Assembly: GCA_033791545.1 (NCBI GenBank) | Contig: JASJGL010000010.1 | Coordinates: forward strand, 1 to 64,000 | Length of the DNA: 64,000 nt | Source of the DNA: Antarcticimicrobium sp033791545 | Lineage (GTDB): Bacteria > Pseudomonadota > Alphaproteobacteria > Rhodobacterales > Rhodobacteraceae | Reading direction: 5' to 3' | Shown: piece by piece, positions 34,340 to 42,269 of the stretch | Position numbering within the stretch: position 1 is the stretch's first letter | Layout of the letters: each line of letters starts with the position of its first letter | Program-made: the position numbers and the translations under genes | Notes under the pieces: model-generated | What the model was told of the DNA's origin: nothing | Databases searched by the model: none | Seen by the model: the letters and a program-made list of their open reading frames with translations, nothing else

Positions 34340-35179
34340 ATGCAGACACGCACAGATACCGGATTGCCCTTCATGAAAATGCACGGGCTGGGCAACGACT
34401 TCGTCATTGTCGATGCGCGCGCGCAGGATGTGGCGTTGAGCGTCCCCTTGATCAAGGCCATCGCACACCGGCAATTCGGTGTGGGATTCGATCAGCTCGC
34501 GGTGATCAGGCCCGGGGCCGAGGGGGCCGACGCGCATCTGGTCTTTTACAATGCGGACGGATCGACATCGGCAGCCTGTGGCAATGCCACCCGCTGCATC
34601 GCCCGCCACCTGATGCAGCACAGCGGCAAACCCGCGCTGACCCTCACCACGGAACGCGGCACGCTGTACGCGCGCGACGCGGGCGATGGGCTGACCTCGG
34701 TGAACATGGGTCAACCGCAGCTCGACTGGGCCGAGATCCCGTTGGCGCGGGCGATGGACACGCTGGAACTGCCGATCGAGGGCACCCCGGCGGCCACCGG
34801 CATGGGCAATCCGCATTGCACCTTTTTCGTGGAGGATGCCGAGGCGGTTGATCTGGAGGCGCGCGGGGCCGAGATTGAACATCACCCGCTGTTTCCGCAG
34901 CGCACCAATGTGCAGTTTGCCAGCCTGATCGGCCCCGACCGGCTGCGCATGCGGGTGTGGGAACGCGGCGTCGGCGTGACGCTGGCCTCTGGCTCCTCCT
35001 CCTGCGCCACGGCCGTGGCGGCGGCGCGGCGCGGGCTGACCGGGCGCAAGGTGGCCATCACGCTCGATGGCGGCACGCTACAGGTCGATTGGCGCGACGA
35101 TGGGGTCTGGATGACCGGAGCCACCATGCACGTGTTCAGCGGCGCGCTGACGCCCGCCTTTCTGGACGCGGTGCAATGA
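34340..35179 (+). CDS. dapF: Diaminopimelate epimerase, second catalytic Cys replaced by Ser
   Basis: 279 residues from the ATG at 34340 (MQTRTDTGLPFMKMHGLGNDF); 34331 and in-frame upstream ATGs are less likely for length. DapF interconverts LL- and meso-diaminopimelate for lysine and peptidoglycan. The first active-site cysteine is present in NADGSTSAACGNATRC. The second, normally in E-R-G-x-G-x-T-x-A-C-G-x-G, here reads ERGVGVTLASGSSSCA: Ser (codon TCT, 34988-34990) where Cys is expected, with a Cys four residues later. The rest of the fold is intact and it is coupled to mtaB by an ATGA overlap. Confidence 0.93.
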   Translation: MQTRTDTGLPFMKMHGLGNDFVIVDARAQDVALSVPLIKAIAHRQFGVGFDQLAVIRPGAEGADAHLVFYNADGSTSAACGNATRCIARHLMQHSGKPALTLTTERGTLYARDAGDGLTSVNMGQPQLDWAEIPLARAMDTLELPIEGTPAATGMGNPHCTFFVEDAEAVDLEARGAEIEHHPLFPQRTNVQFASLIGPDRLRMRVWERGVGVTLASGSSSCATAVAAARRGLTGRKVAITLDGGTLQVDWRDDGVWMTGATMHVFSGALTPAFLDAVQ

Positions 35180-36438
35180 GCGCGCCCAAGTTCACCACGC
35201 TGGGCTGTCGACTCAACACCTATGAGACCGAGGCGATGAAGGAACTGGCCGCCGAAGCCGGCCTTTGCGACGCTGTGGTGGTCAATACCTGCGCCGTCAC
35301 CGCCGAGGCGGTGCGCAAGGCGCGGCAAGAGATTCGCAAGCTGCGCCGGGAAAACCCCGACGCCCGCATCATCGTCACCGGCTGCGCGGCGCAGACCGAA
35401 CCGGAGACCTTTGCCGCCATGGCCGAGGTCGACCGTGTGATCGGCAATACCGAAAAGATGCAGCCCCAGACCTGGGCACGCTTGGCCCCCGATTTCATCG
35501 GCGAGTCCGAGCGCGTGACGGTCGATGACATCATGAGCGTGACCGAGACCGCCGGTCACCTGATCGACGGGTTCGGCACCCGGAGCCGCGCCTATGTTCA
35601 GGTGCAGAACGGCTGCGATCACCGCTGCACCTTCTGCATCATCCCCTATGGCCGGGGCAATTCCCGCTCGGTCGCTGCCGGTGTGGTGGTGGACCAGATC
35701 AAGCGGCTGGTGGACAAGGGCTATAACGAGGTGGTGCTGACCGGTGTCGACCTTACCTCATGGGGGGCTGACCTGCCGGGAGAGCCGCACCTTGGCGATC
35801 TGGTGATGCGCATCCTGAGGTTGGTGCCCGATCTGGCGCGCCTGCGCATCTCTTCGATCGATTCGATTGAGGCCGACGAGAACCTGATGCAGGCGATCGC
35901 CACCGAGTCCCGGCTGATGCCGCATCTGCACCTTTCGCTGCAGCATGGCGACGATCTGATCCTGAAGCGGATGAAGCGGCGGCACCTGCGCGATGACGCG
36001 ATCCGGTTCTGCGACGAGGCGCGGCGGCTGCGGCCCGGCATCACCTTTGGCGCCGATATCATCGCCGGCTTTCCGACCGAAACGCAGGCGCATTTCGAAA
36101 ACTCGCTCAAGCTGATCACCGAGTGTGATCTGACATGGCTGCATGTCTTCCCCTATTCCAAGCGGGAGGGTACGCCTGCGGCAAAGATCCCCAATCAGGT
36201 GAACGGTACGATCGCCAAGGCGCGGGCCGCGCGGCTGCGCGCGGCGGGCGATGCGCAGGTCGCGCGCCACCTTGCGGCGCAGGTCGGGACGCGCCACAGC
36301 GTGCTAATGGAAAACCCGCATATGGGCCGGACGGAACATTTCACCGAAGTGGCGTTCACCGCCCCGCAACCGGAGGGGCAGATCGTTTCTGCCCGCATCA
36401 CCGGCCATACGGACAGCCAGCTGACCGCCGAGGTCTGA
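35176..36438 (+). CDS. mtaB: tRNA t6A37 methylthiotransferase MtaB
   Basis: 420 residues. The N-terminal UPF0004 domain carries cysteines in TTLGCRLNTYETEAM, VVNTCAVTAEA and VTGCAAQTEP. The radical-SAM motif is CDHRCTFCIIPYGRG and a C-terminal TRAM-like region follows. It converts t6A37 to ms2t6A37 in tRNAs reading ANN codons. The start overlaps the dapF stop (ATGA); the frame is open upstream within dapF but without homology. Confidence 0.93.
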   Translation: MSAPKFTTLGCRLNTYETEAMKELAAEAGLCDAVVVNTCAVTAEAVRKARQEIRKLRRENPDARIIVTGCAAQTEPETFAAMAEVDRVIGNTEKMQPQTWARLAPDFIGESERVTVDDIMSVTETAGHLIDGFGTRSRAYVQVQNGCDHRCTFCIIPYGRGNSRSVAAGVVVDQIKRLVDKGYNEVVLTGVDLTSWGADLPGEPHLGDLVMRILRLVPDLARLRISSIDSIEADENLMQAIATESRLMPHLHLSLQHGDDLILKRMKRRHLRDDAIRFCDEARRLRPGITFGADIIAGFPTETQAHFENSLKLITECDLTWLHVFPYSKREGTPAAKIPNQVNGTIAKARAARLRAAGDAQVARHLAAQVGTRHSVLMENPHMGRTEHFTEVAFTAPQPEGQIVSARITGHTDSQLTAEV

Positions 36439-36502
36439 CCCGCGTCAGACTAAGTAAGGCCCGCAGACTAAGACTCGCAGGCTGAAACCCATGGAATAGA
36501 CC

Positions 36503-37018
36503 CTATTCCGCCGCTTGTCCGCGTTTCGGCAACACCCAGTCAGGGCGCGCGAAATGGCAGGTATAGCCGCCGGGATGTTTCACCAGATAATCCTGATGCT
36601 CGACCTCGGCCTCCCAGAAATCGCCCACCGGCTCGACCTCGGTCACCACCTTGCCGGGCCAGAGGTCAGAGGCCTCGACATCGGCGATGGTGTCCAGCGC
36701 GGTCTGTTTCTGTGCCTCGTCCACGTAATAGATCGCCGAGCGATAGCTGAGCCCCAGATCGTTGCCCTGCCGGTTGATCGAGGTCGGGTCGTGGATCTGA
36801 AAGAAGAATTCCAGAATATCGCGATAGGAAATCACCGCAGGGTCGAACAGGATCTCGATCCCCTCGGCGTGGGTGCCGTGGTTACGATAGGTGGCGTTGG
36901 CCACATCCCCGCCGGTATAGCCGACGCGGGTGCCCAGAATGCCGGGCTTCTTGCGGATCAGATCCTGCATGCCCCAGAAACAGCCCCCCGCCAGAACGGC
37001 GCGTTCGGTCTTGCTCAT
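36503..37018 (-). CDS. msrA: Peptide methionine sulfoxide reductase MsrA
   Basis: 171 residues. The catalytic GGCFWGMQ is at the N-terminus, and GYTGGDVANATYRNHGTHAEG and GNDLGLSYRSAIYY complete the family pattern. Reduces methionine-S-sulfoxide. It starts 3 bp after msrB. Only the tail cysteine in GGYTCHF is available for resolution. Confidence 0.95.
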   Translation of the reverse strand: MSKTERAVLAGGCFWGMQDLIRKKPGILGTRVGYTGGDVANATYRNHGTHAEGIEILFDPAVISYRDILEFFFQIHDPTSINRQGNDLGLSYRSAIYYVDEAQKQTALDTIADVEASDLWPGKVVTEVEPVGDFWEAEVEHQDYLVKHPGGYTCHFARPDWVLPKRGQAAE

Positions 37019-37021
37019 TGC

Positions 37022-37465
37022 TCAGCCCTCCACTTGGTCCAGATAGTCGCCATAGCCCTCGGCCTCCATATCGTCGCGATGAATGAAGCGGAGCGAGGCG
37101 GAATTGATGCAGTAGCGCAGGCCGCCGCGATCGCGCGGCCCATCGGGGAACACATGGCCAAGATGGCTGTCACCGTGTTTTGATCGCACCTCGGTGCGGA
37201 TCATGCCAAGCGAACTGTCCTGCAATTCTGCCACATAGGCCGGTGTGATCGGTTTGGTGAAACTGGGCCAGCCGCAGCCTGATTCGAACTTGTCGGCCGA
37301 GGCGAACAAGGGCTCTCCCGATACGATATCGACATATATCCCCGGCTCCTTGTTGTTCAAAAGCGCGCCAGTGCCGGGCCGTTCGGTGCCGCTTTCCTGC
37401 GTGACATGATATTGCTCGGGCGACAGCGCCGCGATGGCCTCGGGGGTTTTGCTGTACTCTGTCAT
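37022..37465 (-). CDS. msrB: Peptide methionine-R-sulfoxide reductase MsrB (zinc-less type)
   Basis: 147 residues. The catalytic cysteine is in GLRYCINSASLRF and the resolving one in ESGCGWPSF. The two C-x2-C zinc motifs of many MsrB proteins are absent. RSKHGDSHLGHVFPDGP is conserved. Together with msrA (3 bp downstream) it repairs both sulfoxide epimers; both lack signal peptides and should be cytoplasmic. Confidence 0.94.
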   Translation of the reverse strand: MTEYSKTPEAIAALSPEQYHVTQESGTERPGTGALLNNKEPGIYVDIVSGEPLFASADKFESGCGWPSFTKPITPAYVAELQDSSLGMIRTEVRSKHGDSHLGHVFPDGPRDRGGLRYCINSASLRFIHRDDMEAEGYGDYLDQVEG

Positions 37466-37543
37466 CTGGGATCTCCTGCGCGTCCTTGAGGCATTAGATG
37501 GGCCGATCTTAGCAAAAGCAAAGGGGAATCAGCGCCACATCAA

Positions 37544-38422
37544 TCAGGCTTTTACCGGAACCGGCTGGCGCGCAAGCTGCACAGCAAGAATGCCTACGGT
37601 GACGATCAGCACCCCGACCACGTCAAGCGGACCCAGCTTTTCGCCCAGAAATACGGCGGCGACAGCCACCCCGAACACCGGGTTGAGAAAGTGGAAGGTC
37701 GCCGCACGGGTGGCCCCGATCCGGTGCAGCAGCACCACCCAGACATAGGTTGCCGCCAGCCCCGGAACCATTGTGGTATAGGCGAACGCAGCCACCAGCC
37801 GCCAGCTGAGCGTGACATGAATGGTCTCGGTCAGCGGCGCTGCGACGAACAGGATCGCCGAGCCCACCAGCATCTGCAATCCGACGATCATCATGAAGTT
37901 GCCGCCCTTGGTGGCCCCGCGCACCGCCATCGTGGCAAAGGCCAGCGCCAGCGCCCCGATGCCGCAGAGCAGGACGCCATACATATCGACCCCCGCGCCG
38001 ATCCGGCTGCCCATGATCAGCCCGACACCGGCAAAGCCTGCCGCCAAGCCCAGCACGCCGAGCGGCCGCAGCTTTTCCCCCAGCAACAGCCAGCTCGCCA
38101 GCGCCACCAGCAACGGCATGGAGGAGGCGATGATCGCCGCCAGCCCGGCCTCGACCGTCTGCATGGCGATGAAGTTGAGCCCGAGATACAGCGCGTTCTG
38201 ACAGATGCCGAACAGGATCGTAGCGTACCATTGGCTGCGGCTTAACCGCCAGCTCTGGCCCATGAAACGGGCGATGATCACCCCCAGCAGACCAGAGATG
38301 AGGAACCGCAGCGCCAGCGAGAACAGTGGCGAGGCATCGGCCACGATGATCCGCGCCGATGTAAAGGCCGAGGACCACATGAAGGCAAACGCCAACCCCA
38401 TAGCAATTGCACGAATATCCAT
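37544..38422 (-). CDS. EamA/DMT family permease
   Basis: 292 residues with ten predicted transmembrane helices in two EamA repeats (first AMGLAFAFMWSSAFTSARI, second around YGVLLCGIGALALAFATMAV). LPGLAATYVWVVLLHRIGAT-type sequence is typical of the 10-TMS metabolite exporters. The substrate cannot be predicted. It stands alone on the minus strand between msrB and pmtA. Confidence 0.85.
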   Translation of the reverse strand: MDIRAIAMGLAFAFMWSSAFTSARIIVADASPLFSLALRFLISGLLGVIIARFMGQSWRLSRSQWYATILFGICQNALYLGLNFIAMQTVEAGLAAIIASSMPLLVALASWLLLGEKLRPLGVLGLAAGFAGVGLIMGSRIGAGVDMYGVLLCGIGALALAFATMAVRGATKGGNFMMIVGLQMLVGSAILFVAAPLTETIHVTLSWRLVAAFAYTTMVPGLAATYVWVVLLHRIGATRAATFHFLNPVFGVAVAAVFLGEKLGPLDVVGVLIVTVGILAVQLARQPVPVKA

Positions 38423-38512
38423 GGAGCCTCCGGCTGCGTCTTGTTCCCGAGACAGGGCTAGACGTTAGGTCAGGGGATGACAAGTGGACGCAGGCGACAG
38501 AGCCACCCGCCG

Positions 38513-39133
38513 TCAGCCGCCGGTCTTGCGCAGCAGCAGGAAGGTCATCATCCCCAGCGGCGGCAGGCTGGTGCGTTCTTCCACCGTCAGAGAGGGCTCT
38601 CCCAGAACCGTCTCGATGGCGAAATCAGAATGCCAGCCCAGAACATTGGCAAAGGGTGCCGAGACCCGCTCCAGCGCCGCGAGCGGCCCCTTGGTGCGCT
38701 TGAAGTGGTTGGTGATCACCACCCGCCCGCCGGGTTTGCAGACGCGGGCAATCTCGGACATCACGCGCTCGGGCTCAGGCACCACGGAAAGAACGTGCAT
38801 CGCCGTCACCGTGTCGAAACTGTTATCAGGAAAATCCAGCGCACGGGCATCCATCTGGCGCAGCTCGACTACCTGACGCAGCCCGACCTCCTGCACCTTG
38901 GTGCGGGCCTTTTCCAGCATCTCTTCGCTGAAATCGATCCCGGTCACCTTCATGTCGGGCCGATAGTGCCCCAGCGACAACCCGGTTCCGACCCCGACCT
39001 CCAGCACATGACCAGAGCCTGAATTGATATAGCCGACTGCCCGACGCCGACCGTCATTGGTGATCGCCCCGAACGTCTTGTCATAGATCGGCGCCCAACG
39101 CGCATATGAGGTCTGAATGGTTTTTAAATCCAA
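38513..39133 (-). CDS. pmtA: Phosphatidylethanolamine N-methyltransferase PmtA (SAM-dependent)
   Basis: 206 residues, Rossmann methyltransferase with SAM motif VLEVGVGTGLSLGHY, acidic VTGIDFSEEML and FDTVTAMHVLSVVPEP. The N-terminal SYARWAPIYDKTFG matches the Rhodobacter-type PmtA that methylates PE three times to phosphatidylcholine. The neighbours psd and pssA support this. The only fitting start is TTG at 39133, 4 bp after the pssA stop with GAAGAG upstream. Confidence 0.87.
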   Translation of the reverse strand: MDLKTIQTSYARWAPIYDKTFGAITNDGRRRAVGYINSGSGHVLEVGVGTGLSLGHYRPDMKVTGIDFSEEMLEKARTKVQEVGLRQVVELRQMDARALDFPDNSFDTVTAMHVLSVVPEPERVMSEIARVCKPGGRVVITNHFKRTKGPLAALERVSAPFANVLGWHSDFAIETVLGEPSLTVEERTSLPPLGMMTFLLLRKTGG

Positions 39134-39137
39134 GGGA

Positions 39138-39890
39138 TTACTCTTCTTTGTGGTTCTGGTGGGGCTTCGCGATCAGGGCCCAAATGATCGTTCCCACATA
39201 AGCCAAGCACAGCACCACCAACGTGATCCAGGCATAGGTCACGACACCGGCAGCGACAAAAGCAAAGCTGACGAGAAAGAATTTGACGTTCTCACGCGAA
39301 ATCTTGGTTGTTTTGAAAGACCAGGTGGGAATGCGACTGATCAGCAAAAGGCCGATCGCCACGATATAGAGACACAACACAATATCCGGCAGCTTCGGAG
39401 CGGCGGGAAAGGCAAAGGAAAAAATGATCGGAAGCAGCACCAGCAGCGCCCCGGCCGGTGAAGGGATGCCGACGAAATAGGCGGTCTCGCTCTCCTTGTC
39501 CTCGGACTTGGCCGAGACGTTGAAACGCGCCAGCCGCATCACGCAGCACACGGCAAAGACCAGCACCGCCAGCCAGGCGGCGTTGCGCATGTCCTGCATC
39601 GCCCAAAAATAGATCACCAGCGGCGGCGCGACGCCGAAATTGAGGAAATCGGCCAGCGAATCCAGCTCGGCGCCGGTCTTGCTGTCGCTGCGCAACAGAC
39701 GCGCAACCCGTCCGTCCAGCCCATCCAGAATCCCGGCCACCAAGATCAGCCGCACCGCCAGCGAATATTCCCCATGCACGCCGAACCGGATTGCCGAAAG
39801 CCCGGCGCAGATCGCCGCGATGGTCATCATGTTCGGCAAGAGCTGGATCAGCCCGAATTCCGACCGGATCTTCTCAGGTGCCTCTGTCAT
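39138..39890 (-). CDS. pssA: CDP-diacylglycerol--serine O-phosphatidyltransferase
   Basis: 250 residues, integral membrane. The CDP-alcohol phosphatidyltransferase motif D-x2-D-G-x2-A-R-x8-G-x3-D-x3-D is complete in the stretch from DGLDGRVARL to ELDSLADF. It makes phosphatidylserine for Psd. The ATG at 39890 is 10 bp after psd; the longer open frame lies inside psd and is rejected. Confidence 0.93.
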   Translation of the reverse strand: MTEAPEKIRSEFGLIQLLPNMMTIAAICAGLSAIRFGVHGEYSLAVRLILVAGILDGLDGRVARLLRSDSKTGAELDSLADFLNFGVAPPLVIYFWAMQDMRNAAWLAVLVFAVCCVMRLARFNVSAKSEDKESETAYFVGIPSPAGALLVLLPIIFSFAFPAAPKLPDIVLCLYIVAIGLLLISRIPTWSFKTTKISRENVKFFLVSFAFVAAGVVTYAWITLVVLCLAYVGTIIWALIAKPHQNHKEE

Positions 39891-39900
39891 GATGCCCGTT

Positions 39901-40575
39901 CTATGCTCGTTCAGAGAGATGCAGATCGGCCAGCACGGTTTCGCCGGCAACCATGGTTTGCCCGATCTCGACCATCGGCTCCACCCCCTCGGGCAAATAG
40001 ACATCGAGCCGCGAGCCAAAGCGGATCAGACCGAACCGTTCGCCGGTCTGCATCTTGTCCCCGATCTCGGTGAAACAGACGATGCGGCGGGCCACCAGAC
40101 CGGCGATCTGCACCACGGCAAGGCTGCGGCCGTCTGCCATGCGGATCGCCAGACTGTTGCGTTCGTTGTCGACGCTGGCCTTGTCCAGTGAGGCGTTGAA
40201 AAACTTGCCCGGACGATAGGCGATGGCGGTGATCTCGCCCGCGATCGGGGTACGGTTCACGTGGCAGTTGAACACGCTCATGAACACGCTGACACGGGTC
40301 AGCGGCTGATCCGGCATCCCCAGTTCGGCGGGCGGTACCGCCGGTTCGATCAGTGACACGATGCCATCGGCAGGGCTGACGACCAGACCCTCACGCGGCG
40401 GTGTCACCCGTTCGGGATCGCGAAAGAAGTAATAGCACCACACCGTCAGGCCGACGCCGATCCAGCCCAGAAACTCTGAGATCAGGAACAAAACCAAGGT
40501 GACGGCGGCAAAAATCGCGACGAACTTGATCCCCTCGCGATGCATCGGTTTGATGAAAGTGCCTAGCATCTGCAT
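39901..40575 (-). CDS. psd: Phosphatidylserine decarboxylase proenzyme
   Basis: 224 residues of the short (PSD-A-like) type. SPADGIVSLIEP, FMSVFNCHVNRTPIAG and the self-cleavage site RFGSRLDVYLP, whose Ser becomes the pyruvoyl group, are present. One hydrophobic helix pair near the N-terminus (FVAIFAAVTLVLFLISEFLG) anchors it. ATG at 40575 has GAGGG upstream; an ATG 12 codons earlier is possible. First gene of psd-pssA-pmtA, covering PS, PE and PC synthesis. Confidence 0.93.
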   Translation of the reverse strand: MQMLGTFIKPMHREGIKFVAIFAAVTLVLFLISEFLGWIGVGLTVWCYYFFRDPERVTPPREGLVVSPADGIVSLIEPAVPPAELGMPDQPLTRVSVFMSVFNCHVNRTPIAGEITAIAYRPGKFFNASLDKASVDNERNSLAIRMADGRSLAVVQIAGLVARRIVCFTEIGDKMQTGERFGLIRFGSRLDVYLPEGVEPMVEIGQTMVAGETVLADLHLSERA

Positions 40576-40809
40576 GTTGGGGTCCCTCGGGGCAAATTGT
40601 GCCACACTCATAGGGCGATAGCGTCCGCTTGCAAAGGGTTTGTGTGCGGCTGCGGCAAGCCGGCGTCGGATCGCCACCCGTTGCAGCCCCGGTCTAGCGC
40701 CCCCATTACCGGCCCCATCTTTGCGGAACAGGGCCGTCAGAGCGCGCCTAAACCGATCCCCAAGGTGGAAGGGGGGCCAAATTGCCGCGAAACAGAGCCT
40801 AACGCAGCG

Positions 40810-41697
40810 TTAACGCACCGTGATTCCGGTGCGCTTGGCCTTGTCCTCGGGCTCGACATGGATGGTGATGACGCTGCCGGGCAACACCTTTTCCAGCGCA
40901 GCCTCGACCCGGTCACAGACCTCATGCGCCTGATTCACGCTCACCTCGCCCGGCACCACCAGATGAAACTCGACAAAAGAGGCGCTTCCAGCGGACCGCG
41001 TGCGCAGATCATGCGCTTGATACGCGCCGGTAGCCTCTTGCGCGATCACGGCGCGAACCTGTTCCAGCGTTTCCTCTGGCAGGGATTCATCCATCAACCC
41101 GCCCACCGATTGGCGCATCACGACCCAGCCGGCCCAGAGGATATTCAGCGCCACCAGTACCGCCATCAGCGGATCCAGCCACGCCACCCCGGTCGCCACC
41201 GCGACCAGCACGCCAAAGACGACCCCCACCGACGAGATCACATCGGTACGCAGATGCCTGCCATCGGCCAAAAGCGCCGGCGACCGCAGGCTGCGACCCT
41301 GGGTGATCAACACCCAGCACCAGATCCCGTTCAGCACACTGGCCACGCCGTTCACCAACAGCCCGGCCAATGGCGCGGTGATCTGGCGCGGCTCGAAAAA
41401 GGCGCCCCAAGCCTCGTGCAGGATGACGAGCGCAGCCACCACGATCATCACCCCCTCAAGCACCGCGCTGAACAGTTCGGCCTTGTGATGACCATAGGGG
41501 TGGTTCGCATCCGGAGGCCGGCGGGCATAAAGCACCGCCGCCAACGCCGCCGCGGCCGTGGCCACATTGACGATGCTTTCCAGCGCATCCGACAACAGCG
41601 CGACCGACCCGGTCATGCGCCAAGCCAGCAGTTTGATCGCCAGAACGACGATCCCGACCAGCAGACTTCCAATTGCAATCTTGGTGATGCGGCTCAC
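40810..41697 (-). CDS. Cation diffusion facilitator (FieF-like metal exporter)
   Basis: 295 residues from a GTG at 41697 (VSRITKIAIGSLLVG) preceded by AAGGA; the frame is open to 41808 but the extra residues are basic and non-conserved. Six transmembrane helices carry the metal-site motifs LSDALESIVN (TM2) and DGRHLRTDV (TM5), with HPYGHHKAELFSA in the loop. The cytoplasmic C-terminal domain has FVEFHLVVPG and HEVCDRVEAAL. It exports divalent cations (Zn, Fe or Mn) by proton antiport; which metal is not deducible. Confidence 0.88.
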   Translation of the reverse strand: MSRITKIAIGSLLVGIVVLAIKLLAWRMTGSVALLSDALESIVNVATAAAALAAVLYARRPPDANHPYGHHKAELFSAVLEGVMIVVAALVILHEAWGAFFEPRQITAPLAGLLVNGVASVLNGIWCWVLITQGRSLRSPALLADGRHLRTDVISSVGVVFGVLVAVATGVAWLDPLMAVLVALNILWAGWVVMRQSVGGLMDESLPEETLEQVRAVIAQEATGAYQAHDLRTRSAGSASFVEFHLVVPGEVSVNQAHEVCDRVEAALEKVLPGSVITIHVEPEDKAKRTGITVR

Positions 41698-41790
41698 GGG
41701 CGGGTTCCTTCTGGGCGCCCGCGCGATGTAGGAGAGACGCGCGCTCAACGCAACCGGCCCTTGCGTCAATCGCGCCCGAAAACCGGCCCA

Positions 41791-41827
41791 AAAACGAAAC
41801 AGGGCCACCCGATCCGGTGGCCCTGTT
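41791..41827 (-). terminator. Rho-independent terminator after the HU gene
   Basis: AACAGGGCCACC and GGTGGCCCTGTT form a perfect 12-bp stem with a 6-nt loop. The minus-strand RNA continues TCGTTTTT. Confidence 0.9.
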
Positions 41828-41853
41828 CACAATATCATTCGCGTTCGGGCCGA

Positions 41854-42141
41854 TCAGGCGTTCACGCTGTCCTTCAGAGCCTTCGCAATGGTCATCTTGA
41901 CCACCTTGTCCGCCTCTTTCTGGAACTGCTCGCCAGTGGCGGGGTTGCGCACCATGCGCTCGGGGCGTTCACGGCAATAGATTTTGCCAACGCCCGGCAG
42001 AGTCACGGCGCCGCCGCCCGATACTTCGCGCGTGATCAGCGCTGTGATCGCGTCCAGCGCAGTGCCTGCAGCTTTCTTGTCGGCGCCCATTTCCTCGGCC
42101 AAAGCGGCGACAAGTTGAGTCTTGGTCATCGGTTTTGACAT
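41854..42141 (-). CDS. hup: HU-family DNA-binding protein
   Basis: 95 residues. MSKPMTKTQLVAALAEEMGA begins the dimerisation helices; LPGVGKIYCRERPERMVRNP is the beta-arm with the R-N-P tip that intercalates DNA, and KKAAG.ALDAI is typical of HU. The start at 42141 follows AAGGAG. Nucleoid-associated, probably abundant given the strong ribosome site and terminator. Confidence 0.93.
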   Translation of the reverse strand: MSKPMTKTQLVAALAEEMGADKKAAGTALDAITALITREVSGGGAVTLPGVGKIYCRERPERMVRNPATGEQFQKEADKVVKMTIAKALKDSVNA

Positions 42142-42269
42142 TTTTCTGTCTCCTTCGTCCGCCCGATCTTGGGCCTCATTGCGTAATGTTAGCGGTATAT
42201 GGTGGTCAAACACAACGCATAGTGGCGCGGGTCAACCCCAATTTCGGCAATTTATGCGTGTTTTCGCCC

